This document shows, one piece after another, positions 50,028 to 61,581 of a stretch of DNA of 64,000 nt (positions are counted from its first letter, which is position 1; the number at the start of each line of letters is the position of its first letter). Under the pieces are notes generated by a model. The model saw nothing but the letters and a program-made list of their open reading frames with translations, was not told the origin of the DNA and did not search any database. This stretch comes from Paraphaeosphaeria minitans. Taxonomy: Eukaryota > Ascomycota > Dothideomycetes > Pleosporales > Didymosphaeriaceae. The stretch is from positions 1,364,001 through 1,428,000 of the forward strand of contig WJXW01000013.1 in assembly GCA_015832175.1 (NCBI GenBank), in the 5' to 3' direction. The translations under genes were made by a program, and so were the position numbers.

Positions 50028-50372
50028 GAACCTCCCCCTCTAGCTGCGGTCCTCTATAGTATACTATAGCCTTAATAAAAACCTTACCTTATAGGAAAAG
50101 AAAAGAGTATCTATAAGGGTGCGCGTTATGTACGTAATAGCAGCGTGTTATAAGTAAATAGTGTACGTTGTAAACGTATTACGCGTGTTATTTGTTATAA
50201 GGCTTTTACGCCTTCTGTTTACTATAGCCTCTCGTAATGTAGGGCAATAGGGCTATATTATATTAATATTATTTTAATCTTCGTGTGCTCTCCACCTACA
50301 TAACATATATATAACTTATTCTTAGCGTAGATAGAGCGCTTAATCTTTAAATAACCCCCTTAATTACCTAAG

Positions 50373-51247
50373 ATGCTATACTACCTAGTACCTAAATATG
50401 TTAAGAAGTCTAATCTCTATAATACTACCGCCTTTACGTTTAGCAGAGATGCTAAGCGCGTGGACTATAACGTAGTGCTTATAACTTATATATACTGTGT
50501 ATAGAACTTAGTAAAGCTTTTTAAGAACTATACTAAAAATAATAATAAGTGCTATAACTATTACGTTAAAGGTAATTATAGAGGGTGTAACTTAGTATGT
50601 CTAGAGTTACGCGTTATATATACACTTTAGCTAATACTTATAGGTGCTAAAGGCGATAAATAGGCGCCTTAATTACCTGTACGCCCTTTGTAACTGCTAC
50701 TATATTATAGTTATAGAGACCCTAGGTAGGCAGCGTAAGACAGATAAGTGTGTAAAAGTAGTAGGCCTAAAGCTAGCTTATTACTAGAAGTAATTTAACT
50801 TAGAGCTAGCTAACTACTAGCGTGTTATAGCTTATATTAGTACACTTATAAGTGTAGCGACCTAGGTGCCTACTACTAGCCCTTAGTATCTAGGCTTAAT
50901 TCTAGTAGAGTAGTATTAAATTACTAATACTCTTAAGGCGGTTATTTCTTTTATATAGTAAATAGTAAGTTCGCACTTTTCCTACACTTAAAATATATAC
51001 TAATAACTTATTCTAGGTTAATTTAGCGTCTACTCCTCGCCGTAATAAGGGCGACTTAGATAATAGTAATAAAGAGAGTAGGGAGGAGGTTACTACTAGA
51101 GGTGTAGTAGGCAAGGATAGTAAGGATAGTAAAAATAATAAAGATAATAAGTAGTAGAGGCGTAGGCAGCGCGTAGTTTAATTAGATCGCTTCTTAAAAG
51201 CTAGCCTATAGGCTTTAGGTAAATACCCTTAATAAGCTATAAGTGCT
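50373..51247 (+). pseudogene. Antisense accessory ORF of Gypsy X, copy F
   Basis: Opposite strand to gag-pol. One continuous frame of about 290 codons starts at ATG 50373 (MLYYLVPKYVKKSNLYN) and meets only TAG/TAA stops, each likely a former Gln or Trp. It includes YYVKGNYRGCNLVCLELRV, then SYRDPR.AA.DR, RPKASLLLEVI.LRASQLL, and a basic ILE-rich end (ARIVRIVKIIKIISS). Cys residues around VKGNYRGC could bind metal. The reading stays in frame through all three X copies, which shadow reading frames would not be expected to do. Family unknown. Confidence 0.6.
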
Positions 51248-51303
51248 CCTTAAGCTATAGTGTTTTATAATAATATATATTATATTTGCGTTCTATATAC
51301 TTT

Positions 51304-54300
51304 TATTATATCCTTTACCTCTTCTTTATATACGCAGCTCTTTTCCTTTTAAAGGTTTAGACTAGATTATTTATATCTTTAAAGTCTAACTCTAGAATCT
51401 AGGTGTCCTAAGTCTTATTATAGCCTTTCTAGTAAAGTAGATATTACTTTTACCCCTTTCTTATTTACTTAGCTAGGATTTCTTCTACTTCCTAGGCTTC
51501 TCCTTCTTTAGGTGTAACCTCTAGTAGCTAAGTGTTAATATCTTCCACTCTTAGTCTTAGTTTTTATTGTTTAAGAAGGGAAATGTGAAATACGTTATAA
51601 ATATAATAGTGTAGTAGGAGGAGTAGGCAGTATACCTATATTCTAACTACGTCCTCCACTTAGAAGGGCCTAATAAATTTTCTTAATAGCTTCTTGCTTA
51701 GTTATTAAAGTATATATATATTTTTTGTGCTAAGTAGGACTAAGTCGCCTCTCTAGAATAACTCTTACTTATACTTCTTATTATAGTACTAGCTCTAATA
51801 CTTTTATACTAAGTGTAGGTGCTCTATAAGCGATATACGTACACTGTGTATACGTTTTACTCTTTTAACTGCATCTAGTAGCTCCCCCTCTAGCCTACTA
51901 TTTATAAGAGGCGTAGTGAGGATAGGGTGCTTACTATATACTATATAAAAAGGCGTTGTTTTTATTAAATTGTAGATAGAGTTGTTGTATGCAAATTAAG
52001 CTGTTAGGAGTAGTTTAATCTAGTTTATTTCTAGAGGTGTAATAAACATATAAAAGTATTATTTAAGCGTCTAATTCTAGCGCTCTATTTGCCTGTCTGT
52101 TTAGGGGTAGAAAGTAGTGCTAAGCCTACGCTTTACTTGTAGTTAGTAGTATATTTCTACCCAAAAAGCAGAGGTGAAGGTAGAGCCCCTATTAAATATA
52201 ATACCTTTCTAAATACTAAACTTTAAAATAACCTCTTAGAAGTAGGCTTCTGCAAATTCCTTTATATCTTATGTTTTCTATATAGGGATATAGATAGCCA
52301 TTTTAGAGAAGTAGTATACAATTATAAAAATTATATTAAAAGCGTAGCTACCTTAATTCTTTACTAGTAGGAATCTAGTTATAAAGTCTAGGAAGACTTC
52401 CTTAAAGATATCCTTTAGCGTTAGAAGAGGTAATAGCTAGCTATACTTACTATACTTTAGAGCTTTACTCCTTTAGTAAATAGCATAAGTTCTTACGTAC
52501 TTCTAAATATCTTAACTTATAAGAGGCTAATAGTAGGTCCTCTTAATAGCCTTAAGCGTTCTATATACACTAAAGTAGCCTACTATATACGTGTTATAGT
52601 GCTGGAACAAAATCTCTTACCTAATTACTAGTTTATCTAGGATGTATAATCTGCTATTATACCTTAGGACTTCTATTTTATTAAGGCGCTATACTTATAC
52701 TTTACTATTATTTTAAGTGCTTCTCTTACGCCTTAAGCTAGTAATACGCTTAATAGTAAAAGTGTCCCTTTACTAAAGCTGCTAAACTTTAGTAATAAGG
52801 TTAGACTCTTTTATTACAGGTTTACTACTAACTAATACTTTGGCTAGTAAGCGTGGTATATATAGCGTGTATACTATAGCACTAGTAGTAGGGACCCTTA
52901 CAGCTCTATAAATATTAGTAATATACGTCTTACATGCGCCTAATAAGCTTAGCTTATTTATAGATCTGCTTACTCTACTATGCTTAGTCCTTTACAGTAT
53001 TTTGTTCTATAAGGTAGGTAATAAATAGGTTAGTGATAGGTTCTTCTATACATAATCTACTCTTCTTAATAGTCTATCTACTAGGTTTATTTTCCCTAGG
53101 CAGTGTTCCACTTTAAAATTAAAAGCTACTAGGTATATTGCCTATTATGCTTATTATAGGTTTAGCTTCTATATAGCGCGCATGCCGCGTAAGTTATTAT
53201 AGTTACTTAGCACTTAAATTGTGTACTATATGCTATCTAGATAATGTCTCTATTACTTAAAGTAGTAGATAATAGCAAGGAGCTTAAGGTTATATACCTT
53301 ATAATTTAGCTCTACTACTTGAAGTTTTTTTAATATAAAAATAACTAGGTGCTACTTCTAGTCCTTAAATAGCTGCGAAAGGATACTGCATATTATAAAA
53401 GTAGGTATATTGGTTTCTAATTAGATTAGCAGCGTAGGGTTAAAGTAGTATAAAATAGGCGCACTTAAGAAGCGCGTTTTAAGTATTTTAAAAGTATTAT
53501 TAGCTTCTACTAACTATTAGAACACTTAGTTCTTCTTAAGTAGGTTTAAGAGAGGAGCAGTTTCTTGTATATATACTTTAATAAATTGCCTATAAAAGTT
53601 TGCAAAGTCTAGAAATAACTAGAGCTCTTAGATACTAGTTAGCTATAGCTATTCTATAATAGTTACTATGCGCGTAGGATTAGCGCAGATTCCTTGCGTA
53701 GTTATAATAAAACTAAGGAAGTGAACTTCGCCTAAGGCGAATATGCACTTAGTTAAATTAATAAAAAGTTTAGCCTTACGTAGTAATTTAAGTATAGCGC
53801 AGACAGTACGCTAATAAAGCGTAAGATCCTTATTGTGGGTATAGATAAGTATGTTATCTAGGTATATAATGTATATGTGATCTAGGTATAGTGCTAGTAC
53901 CTTATTAATATATGCCTAGAAGCTTATAGGGGTATTAGTTAAGCTAAATAGTATTACTAAGTATTTAAAGTGGCTGTAGCGAGTTTAGAATACAGTTTTC
54001 TACTTGTCTCCTGCCTGAATCTAAATTCTGTAGTAGGCGTTGTGAAAATTAAGGGTTATATAATAGTATACGCCTAACAGGCGGTTAAGCGTCTCTCTAA
54101 CTAAGGGTAGTAGGTAATAATCTTTAATAGTAATCGCGTTAAGGCCCTAATAATCTACGTAAAGCTATAGTGTGCTATCTTTCTTAGGGGCGAATAGAAT
54201 TAGTGCTCTAGCTAGGCTAGTGCTATGCCTAATCTATCTCTTTTTTAAGGTATCTTCTAGATACTCCTAAAGTACCTTAAGCTCCTACTCTAAGAGATTA

Positions 54301-56105
54301 TAGAGTAGTCTATAAGGAGGTTCCTTTCCCTCTATAATAGGGATAGCATAATTAGACTCCTTAAAATTTAGTAGGGTAGACGCTGCTTTTTTGTTAAATA
54401 TATTACTATATTTGCGTAATATATTAGGAATACATAGTACTTACGCTATATACGCTTTATTAATGCGCACTAGGTGCTCTAAGCTTACACTAGTTGTCTG
54501 TAAGACCTCTAGAAGAAATAAATCTAAGCTAGTATACTTTATGTTATCTTTAAAGTTCCTTACGGTGACAAGCTATATTAAAGCTATAGTATAGCCCTAG
54601 CGCTATGTTTATAAGCCGCAATTAAGGTGGATATTACCTTCTTATAGGAAGGGGTTACTAAGTAGGAGAGGGATCCCTTCCTTATTAACGCTATAGATAG
54701 TAGTTTTTGTCCTACGCTCCACCTCTATATTATCTATAATATGCACCTAGAGCGCATAGGCAGTATAGGTACTTTACCTTTAGGCCCTAATCTATTCTAG
54801 TTTAGAGAGCTTAGCCCCTTTAATAGGCTTTAGATTTATTTTAATAGTAATAATCTGGCTAATTAGGCTAATATTAGCCTATAGGTTAAGAATTATTTAG
54901 AGTTCCCTCTCTAGACTTATATCTCTAGCTGCGCTACAAGTGCGCTTTATATCTAGTAAAATATAAATTAGTAGGCGCCTTACTATACCTAAGTTATAGG
55001 TAAAGCTTAGCCTTTTCCTGTATAGTTTACTTATATAGGAATCTAGTTAGGATTACTACCTCTGTATTTATTAGTATAGTAGCTAGTTTTATAGCACTTA
55101 TAGTAGGTAACACTTTTCTTATCTTAGGTCTTACTATTACCTTTAGATATTTAGCAGTTTAGCGTAGTATTTTTAGATTTCTTTAATACATAATATAGGC
55201 TTAACTCCTACGTTATAGGTATATAGCGTAGGTTTCGCTTAAGCGTAGAGCCTAAAGCGATAAGGTCTTTCCTAGTTATAGGCACCTAATAGTAGTTAGT
55301 AATAGCCCTCTATAGCTTAGGTTTAAGCTTAGAGAAGAGGTGCTACACCATTTACTTCTTAGTGTAAAGTATAAGTTAATTTTTAAGAATATTAAGGTAG
55401 GTTATAAAGGAGTAAATAGTTTAGTCTTTTTACTATATTACTTAAGTATGCGCTGTAGCTACTTCTAGACTATAATCTACTACATCTAAAAGTAAGTTAA
55501 GTATATACTACTTAAAGTACTTCTAGATAGGTATTTCTCCCTTAGCTTTAAAGGTGCGCTTATAGTATATATACTATAGTTCTTTTAGGTTGCCTATAAG
55601 GTACTATATTATCTAGATAACCTTATTTCTATCCTACACAAATTCTTATAGTAAGAGGTAAAAAGCCACCTTATAGGAATAAAAGAATTTATAATACTTT
55701 TTAAGCTTCTTGCCTCTGTATTTAGTAAGGTCTTTAGGTTAAAGTATACGCTTAACGTATATTACTATATGCGCTATAGGCGTGTCCTACTTATATATAT
55801 TAGTAGATAGGGTTTTAATGTTCTTAGTAGCAGCTGCTACGCTAGGGGTTTAGCTTATACTTTTAAGTTAGGAGATTTTATTTTTTAAAGCATAAAGTTA
55901 ATATATAGCGTAAAGCTTATTATGCTTCTTTTTAGTAACTAGAATATGCTACTTAAGTGTTAAAAGTAGGCTTAAGTTGTGTATTACTAGCTCTCCTCCT
56001 ATATACTAGATAAAAGGGTCTTCGCTGCCTTTAGGGGCTTTAGGTAAAGTCTGCCCCCTACTAGTGGCTTATATAACTCTAGGAGCTATCCTCAGACTAT
56101 TATAG
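51304..56105 (-). pseudogene. Gypsy X gag-pol, copy F, dead
   Basis: Same order as copy B on the minus strand. RT retains YLDN near 53850-53870; the zinc knuckle is near 55075-55125. The gag end (54940-55989) is identical to copy A over 1050 bp, although the rest of the two elements differs at many RIP sites. Confidence 0.8.
54940..55989. repeat. 1050-bp tract identical to copy A
   Basis: Matches 16380-17429 with no difference seen by eye. The edges are marked by transversions (C/A before, C/G after). After the right-hand transversion similarity stays complete for about 100 bp more. Confidence 0.8.
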
Positions 56106-56119
56106 ATAAAGTATTATTA

Positions 56120-56335
56120 TGTGAGGTCTAGTTATAGGTAATAGTACTTGCTTCACACTAGGAAGGACAGTAAAAGGATAACTCTAGTAATATTAATAGA
56201 ATAATACTTGTCTTGTGTTAAGTTAACGCGCAGCGTAGGTTTTGCGTAGCTAGCTCGCTTAGCGCACAGACCCTCTATAAGGCCTTAGCGCTAGATACCA
56301 CAACACCACAACAATATCGTGATCTACCTGTTACA
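56120..56335 (-). repeat. Family X copy F, 5' LTR
   Basis: 216 bp, little RIPed, followed by the GCTAC duplication. Confidence 0.88.
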
Positions 56336-56536
56336 GCTACGCCCTAGTAGATATCCTTATTCTATATACTTTAACCTTAGGCCTATTAGGTTCTTTTAAT
56401 TTAATCTTCTAACCCTAGATATAAAATTTTAAAAGTAGATAACTAACTTCTACTTTTTATAAATTTATAAAAGTATTATCTTTAGTAATTTGGCTTATTA
56501 AGTGTTTAGCCTATTATAAAATTATATTTAATAACG

Positions 56537-56558
56537 TTACGTAACTTAAGTTACGTAA
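56537..56558. repeat. 22-bp perfect palindrome
   Basis: TTACGTAAC, TTAA, GTTACGTAA: the whole 22 bp is self-complementary and contains two TTACGTAA-type octamers. bZIP factors bind such sites, but no nearby gene supports a regulatory role. Confidence 0.6.
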
Positions 56559-56608
56559 TCTACTATTATATTAAAAAGAATTATTTTACTATAATATAAA
56601 TAGCACAA

Positions 56609-56886
56609 TGTTACCTAAAGGTATGCTATTAGATATTTAACCTAATAGTAGGAATAAAAAATAGTATACAGAATCTTTAGTTTATATAAACTTATATAAA
56701 TACCCTTATAGCATTTTTTTAATTTATCTATTAATCTATAACTTAGATCACAGGTAGGTTATAGTTTTAACTTATTACCCTTTATAAGCTACTATTATAT
56801 TTATAAGACCTCTTTTCTTCCCTTAGTTATCTTGCATAAGAACTAACCCTAACCCTCTAGAACTAGCTATTCTATTAGAATTAATA
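56609..56886 (+). repeat. Possible solo LTR related to family D
   Basis: Starts TGTTACC and ends GAATTAATA. The last 85 bp resemble the end of the D LTRs (AAGACCT...AAGAACTAACC..AACCCT.TAG.ACTAGCTA). The flanks CACAA and TATTA do not match, so the boundaries are uncertain. Confidence 0.45.
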
Positions 56887-57193
56887 TATTAGTTCTACTA
56901 CAATCCTAACACTATTAAGCTTAGAATTTATTCCTTATTTTGTTTATAATTTATTATAAGCAATTAGGAATAAATAAACAATATAATAAGTAATATACCT
57001 GCTCTATTACTACCTAAACATAGCTAGAGTTTATTCTTTGTATTGGCACTTATTGTATGCACCTATTCTCGAGGGCTAGCCCTTAACATCAGATTGCTAA
57101 CATGTGTTTAACTAAGGTACACCGTACACATCCTTAAGACAAAAGAAAACCTGTTCCAATTGACCTACATTTGCCATGGTGTCCTTTGCAGCC

Positions 57194-57782
57194 TTACTTC
57201 AAATCCTCGCCAAATGTCCTCGCCTATATACGTCAGTACATCTTCAGCTCCACAAACGAACAACTCACCCGCACAGCCCTCGGTCCTCCAAGCTCTGCCT
57301 CTAATCCGCCCTCATACTGCTTCGGAACGCTGATCTTGTCTGGGTAGATCAGGCTCACAGCCCCGCAGAGCCCGAGTACTGTCACGACAAAGGTGCCGAA
57401 TAGAACACCTCCCCAGCCCGGCGTGAAGTGATCGTAGTCGTGCAGGGAGAGCGCACCCTGGATATCGTTGTCTTCATGTACTGGTTCGCCGTAGTTGCGA
57501 CGATCTTGCTTGTCCCACCAGTCGGCATACGGGTCGCGCTTGTTCCGTACCTCAGCCGGGGGGTTGATGTAGCCGCCGTTCTGCCCTCTGTCAGCTGCCA
57601 TTTACGCCCATACACCCAGTTTTTCTGAGGGAGAAATATACCATGTTCGGGTCGGCGAGTTCGGCATGTTCAGCTTCGGTGAGGGCGGTGCGGACTTGTT
57701 GGATGAACTGTGGTCGGCGTGCGAGAGCGGGCGCAACGGCGCGGGCCAGCGGACGGGCCGCAACAATGCGCCGAGAAAACAT
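57194..57782 (-). CDS. NDUFB8: NADH:ubiquinone oxidoreductase subunit NDUFB8/ASHI-like
   Basis: Accessory subunit of the membrane arm of mitochondrial complex I. Three exons, 57782-57642, 57580-57269 and 57223-57194, give 160 residues. Introns are 61 nt (GTATAT...GGCAG, branch CTGAC) and 45 nt (GTGAGT...ATAG, branch TACTGAC), both phase 0. The N-terminus (MFSRRIVAARPLARAVAPAL) is an Arg-rich, acid-free mitochondrial presequence. The splice gives DPNMNGGYINPP, then RDPYADWWDKQ, NYGEPVHEDND and a single membrane span (about GVLFGTFVVTVLGLCGAVSL), ending EGGLEAELGGPRAVRARTF. The GEPVHEDND and YPDK features fit fungal ASHI proteins as I remember them. The short last exon is inferred from splice signals. 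GC-rich, no RIP. Confidence 0.8.
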
Positions 57783-58878
57783 GCTGACGGAGGGTTAAGC
57801 TTCGATGACGGAGTATCAAGACGGTGACATACATGGTGGCGCGATTATAAGCTGTCGATTGCTGGAGCTTGAGGTGAGGCTCGCAACGCCGTGACAGAAG
57901 GCGAGCTTGGCTTGGCGTGTGCGGTCACTCTGATTAGTTGATAGGCCGCCCCACACTAGTGCCCCACACAAGTTAAACACTTTGCTCCATAGTATACTCT
58001 ACTAATTTACATGCATCGTCTCGACTATACGTAAGTAACTTATAAACGTAATTAATTAATGTGAATTTATTCTAGAACTACTAAAGCGTTGTATTATAAT
58101 AGCTAGTATATACTACTTATAAAACGTTTTAGATTTTTCACTTAAAAGCTTTAAGATAAGGTAATTTTTATTAGAATGTTTTTAAGATTTTATAAATATA
58201 GGCTATTACTTTAACATAAAGTTAAAATAAGAATATAAAATATACTAAATTAGTATTATTTTTAAAATACCGATTTTTATAGTTAATAATTTAAGGTAAA
58301 TAATGTAATGTATTTTCTACTAAAAGAGTTAGTTATTCTAGGCAATATAAAAATAAAACTTTTTATATATATACTATATTTATAACTCTTAGTTTACTAT
58401 AGTCTATATTTTAACTATTATAATTTGTTTATATTCTATTTAGTAGTTTATAGCAGCTAGTTCTAAGTGAACTAAATTCGCATTTAAATAGAACATTATA
58501 GAGGTAGAGAAGTTTACATATACACAAGAATGACGTTACAACTAGTTGCGACAGACTAATGCATTACAAATGATGTATTTTGTGACCGCTGTACCTTTAG
58601 TTGTCCATATTGTTAAATTAGCAAAGCCGCATGGATACCTGTGAGGCGGATAAGCTTCGGAAAATAGGTAACGGATCCCACCGCGTAGTCAAAACGAGGA
58701 AACGAGGATTAGGCATGAGAGACTTAGCAACTGACCATGGCCTCGTAAAAGAGTGGTGGGTAAACACAGTATTAGGTATGCATACATAGTAGCATTCGGG
58801 AAAAGCAATAGGCAAGCACCGAGCGCGGTTGTGCATGTGTTGGCTTCTTCTGGGTAATGCATATCGCGCAGAACTGCC
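57783..58878. other. Intergenic, with a 600-bp AT-rich island
   Basis: 57783-57950 and 58560-58878 are GC-balanced flanks. About 57970-58560 is strongly AT-rich and frame-free, like the repeat block, and may be an old RIPed insertion. GCCCCACAC occurs twice around 57948-57970 at its left edge. The 58618-58878 part is the likely 3' UTR of the next gene. No gene seen. Confidence 0.55.
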
Positions 58879-59727
58879 TCATCCATCCCATCGCTGCTCC
58901 TCCTTGTTGTAGCCGATCAAATTGAGATCAATGTTTAGCGTCTTCAGCATCATGTCCATGGTGAAAGACTGAAATGATCAGTACAACCGCACAACAAGAA
59001 TCTTCAGCAGCCAACTCACATCGTCGTCCGCGGCTTTGAACGACTCTATTTCCTCATGCTCGGTGCCAATTTCCCCGTAAGCATACTGCTCGTACACATC
59101 TTCACTGACTTGACCTTTCTCTCTAGCTTCCTCGAGCCTCTCCCTTTCCGCCTCCATCTCGTCTCTCTCAGCCTTGACTTTCCACTCTTTATGCTCCCTT
59201 TCACGATCTTTCCAGGCGCCTACTCCACCCATGCGATTCACTCTATCACGGGTCGTAGCGAACAGCTCCTCGGCTGCAGCGCGACTCGCTGTACGCCAAC
59301 GCTCGACGAGAATGAGGAGGTCGCTGTCATTTGATGATGTAGCGAGCGCATGCGCTTGTGAAAGTATCTGAACATCGTTGCGAAGGTCGACAATCTCCCT
59401 CGTCAGACTTGGTCTGGAAGGTGCCACCTTCTTTTGTGAGCGCGGTATGCGCGTAGGTGTTGGGATGCTAGGGCGAGGCAGGAGCGGCTTCGCGGCATCC
59501 GTAGTCGAATGGTCGAGACTCGGCCGGAAAGAAACCGGGCGCTCTTGAATGATGCCACTGTTCGATGCGGTCGACACTGAAGGTATGCCGATATCTGGGG
59601 GATCTGAAGAGGGTGGACCGGATCCGAGGCTGGGCTTAAGCGGTGTGCGGAAAGGTGATTTGAACGGCTTGTGTAGTGTCTTGGTAGCATCATTCAACCG
59701 GCGGCGCTTCGCTTGCGGCGTGGACAT
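58879..59727 (-). CDS. SFR1: Swi5-dependent recombination DNA repair protein (Sfr1/Mei5)
   Basis: Partner of Swi5 in the complex that stabilises Rad51/Dmc1 filaments in homologous recombination. Two exons, 59727-59020 and 58968-58879, encode 265 residues; the 51-nt intron has GTGAGT, TACTGAT and TTTCAG. The ATG at 59727 (MSTPQAKRRRLND) is chosen because the five codons upstream start with GTG and hold no ATG. The N-terminal third is basic and disordered with KPFKSPFRTPLK. The C-terminal half is helical, with LILVERWRTASRAAAEELF, DRVNRMGGVGAWKDRERE and a Glu/Arg-rich coiled coil. Splicing yields DDDSFTMDMMLKTLNIDLNL, the usual conserved end. Family assignment rests on these blocks. Confidence 0.85.
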
Positions 59728-60051
59728 TGCGAGGCTGTGCACATTGACGGTTCGGGTTGTGCTAAATCAAAAGGAAACCCTAAGACGAAAGCTTGCAAGA
59801 AAGTTGGAGTGGTGCGCGCTGGAAGCCCTGGTGGACGGGGAAGGAAGGAAGGTGGGGTCAGTGCTAACGGCAGGCGCGAAGTTGACGCGTCTTCGCGTGA
59901 CTGGGTAGGTAGGTATTCCACCGCGCACTCGGATGTCCGTGGGCCGTTTGAAGCATGTTTCGTAACTACTGTATGTCATCCGAAAATGGTCTCAGAAATG
60001 GCATGGAGATGGAAATAGAGACGCCATGTGCTGCGTGGGCCTGTCTACTAT
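59728..60051. other. Intergenic between SFR1 and GWT1
   Basis: 324 bp of GC-balanced sequence holding the SFR1 promoter and the GWT1 3' end, both genes being on the minus strand. Frames on the opposite strand here are fortuitous. No defined motif can be named. Confidence 0.6.
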
Positions 60052-61581
60052 CTAAAGCTTAATAGAGACATCGGCTCGATCCAGCCAGATCGCAAGCCCG
60101 GCTATACAAGTGATATATGTCACCAATACTGCCATGGTATCTACCACACCCATGTTCAGCGTTGGCATCGTGAAATTTACGAGCCCTGTAAGAAGATTTG
60201 CCAATAGAAACACCGCCAACCCATTCCGGTTGACGGCATACAGGATTTGGCTTGTTGCTTCACGGCACCTTTGTTGCTCCTCTGCCCTTGTCGCAGCTTT
60301 GTAAAGATTGGGAAACACAAATGTTTCGATGGCGCAACATATCGCAATCTGGTAGGTGTTGAATGAACAGACCCAGAAAAAGTAGGGCAAGTTGGCAAGA
60401 CGGCGTGACACAACCAGACCAAGGCCATAGTAGCTGATAGAAACATAGAATAGCGCGGTCCAAAGGACTGAAGAGATGATGAGTTTGCCTAAGATTGACT
60501 GCCGAAGCCACATTTTTATCGAAGCGTCTTTGTTGAGCGGCACCTGTCGGGGTAAGGTGTAGGTCCCAAGTGACTGACCTGCGAGGAAAATAGCCAAGTA
60601 ACCGAAGAAAGAGAAAATACCTTCTCTGTTCTTAGAGAGAATATCAGTGCGCTGAGCGGTAAGGATGAAAGCACTGAGATTGGTTTTATCGAGCGCTATC
60701 TCGTAAATGCAGGCCAGGGCGCAGGAGAGAACCGCATATGATGGTACGAGGGCGAAAAGCGACTGGAAGATGGCGACGAAGGGCGGTATGAATCCTAGCG
60801 TGAAGAAAAAGTTCCAGTGGACGCCATATTCTGTGACATGCTCTGCATAATCAAGGCCTTTGACCGAAACCAGGCGGACCGCTCCCAGGACAATCAGTGG
60901 AAGCGCATGTCTCAGGGACGCAAACAGCCTCTTGGATAGAGGTGGTATCTTTCCTGTCTCTGTCTTCAGGGACGATCGAACAGATACGACCCCGTTCGTA
61001 AACACGAATGACCCTACCCCCATGTCCATCAACGATGTCCCCCAGTTTTCCACCTTGGCAAAGCGACGCGGAAAGATGCGAAAGTCGACAGCTAGGATAG
61101 CAATGCACGTTATGACCATCATAGACCCGCGATAGTTCGTAAGAAAGGGCTTGATTGGGAGCGCGTCCAGCTTCGCTTGCTCTGCGTCGTCGGATGGTAG
61201 TCGTACGCTGCTTTTTCTAGGCATCGTTGGCTTCAAGCTGGTGAAGTATATCATGACTGCTGGTGCGACCAATAACGCATTCAAGAGCCATGGCGAGGAT
61301 GAGTACACCGTCGTCGCCACGAGCGTTATGCCGCAACTCAGTAGAAGATCGATGAAGAAAGCACTCGCGGTGTATGGCGTAAACTGACGCAAGCGCGATT
61401 GGAGTACCGACCACAAAAGGATCGTCAACTATCACTCTACAGTTAGTCTCGGCGGGCGCATTAAAGGCTGGGTCATGTACGGTACAGGCATTGAGAGGGA
61501 AACACTGTTGATGTCGGAGAGCGAGCTCCCCACATGTCCGGAGACATGCTGTGTCTTGAGCTGCTTGTAGTCTTTTGCCAT
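60052..61581 (-). CDS. GWT1: GPI-anchor inositol acyltransferase GWT1 (PIG-W)
   Basis: Acylates the inositol of glucosaminyl-phosphatidylinositol in the ER membrane, an early step of GPI-anchor synthesis needed for cell-wall mannoproteins. Exon 1 is 61581-61486 and exon 2 is 61428-60052, together 490 residues, the usual length. The 57-nt intron (GTACCG...CTAAC...GATAG) keeps the frame and carries two stops, so retention would truncate the protein. N-terminus MAKDYKQLKTQHVSGHVGSS, then SDINSVSLSMP joined to LTILLWSVLQ. Family hallmark DFRIFPRRFAKVENWG then SLMDMGVGSFVFTNGVVS at about residues 140-180. Roughly a dozen hydrophobic helices follow to the end. GWT1 is the known target of the antifungal manogepix. 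Confidence 0.95.

Larger units (their letters stand above)
49812..56335 (-). mobile_element. Gypsy LTR retrotransposon family X, copy F
   Basis: Complete 6524-bp minus-strand element with 216-bp LTRs (49812-50027 and 56120-56335) and exact GCTAC duplications (49807-49811 and 56336-56340). The length is identical to copy B. Confidence 0.93.
56341..57050. other. AT-rich edge of the repeat block
   Basis: Very AT-rich with no frame. It contains a 22-bp perfect palindrome (56537-56558) and a possible solo LTR (56609-56886). Base composition changes to GC-balanced coding-type sequence at about 57,050. Confidence 0.6.

Noticed and set aside
56604..56891. Full LTR retrotransposon at the block edge
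   Set aside because: Only one LTR-like sequence with unmatched flanks is present; kept as a possible solo LTR.
58618..58886. Minus-strand frames downstream of SFR1
   Set aside because: They lie in the 3' UTR or overlap the SFR1 stop, with hydrophobic low-information peptides and no splice or family support.
59056..60018. Plus-strand frames across SFR1 and its promoter
   Set aside because: Opposite-strand shadows of the SFR1 coding sequence and GC-rich intergenic DNA.
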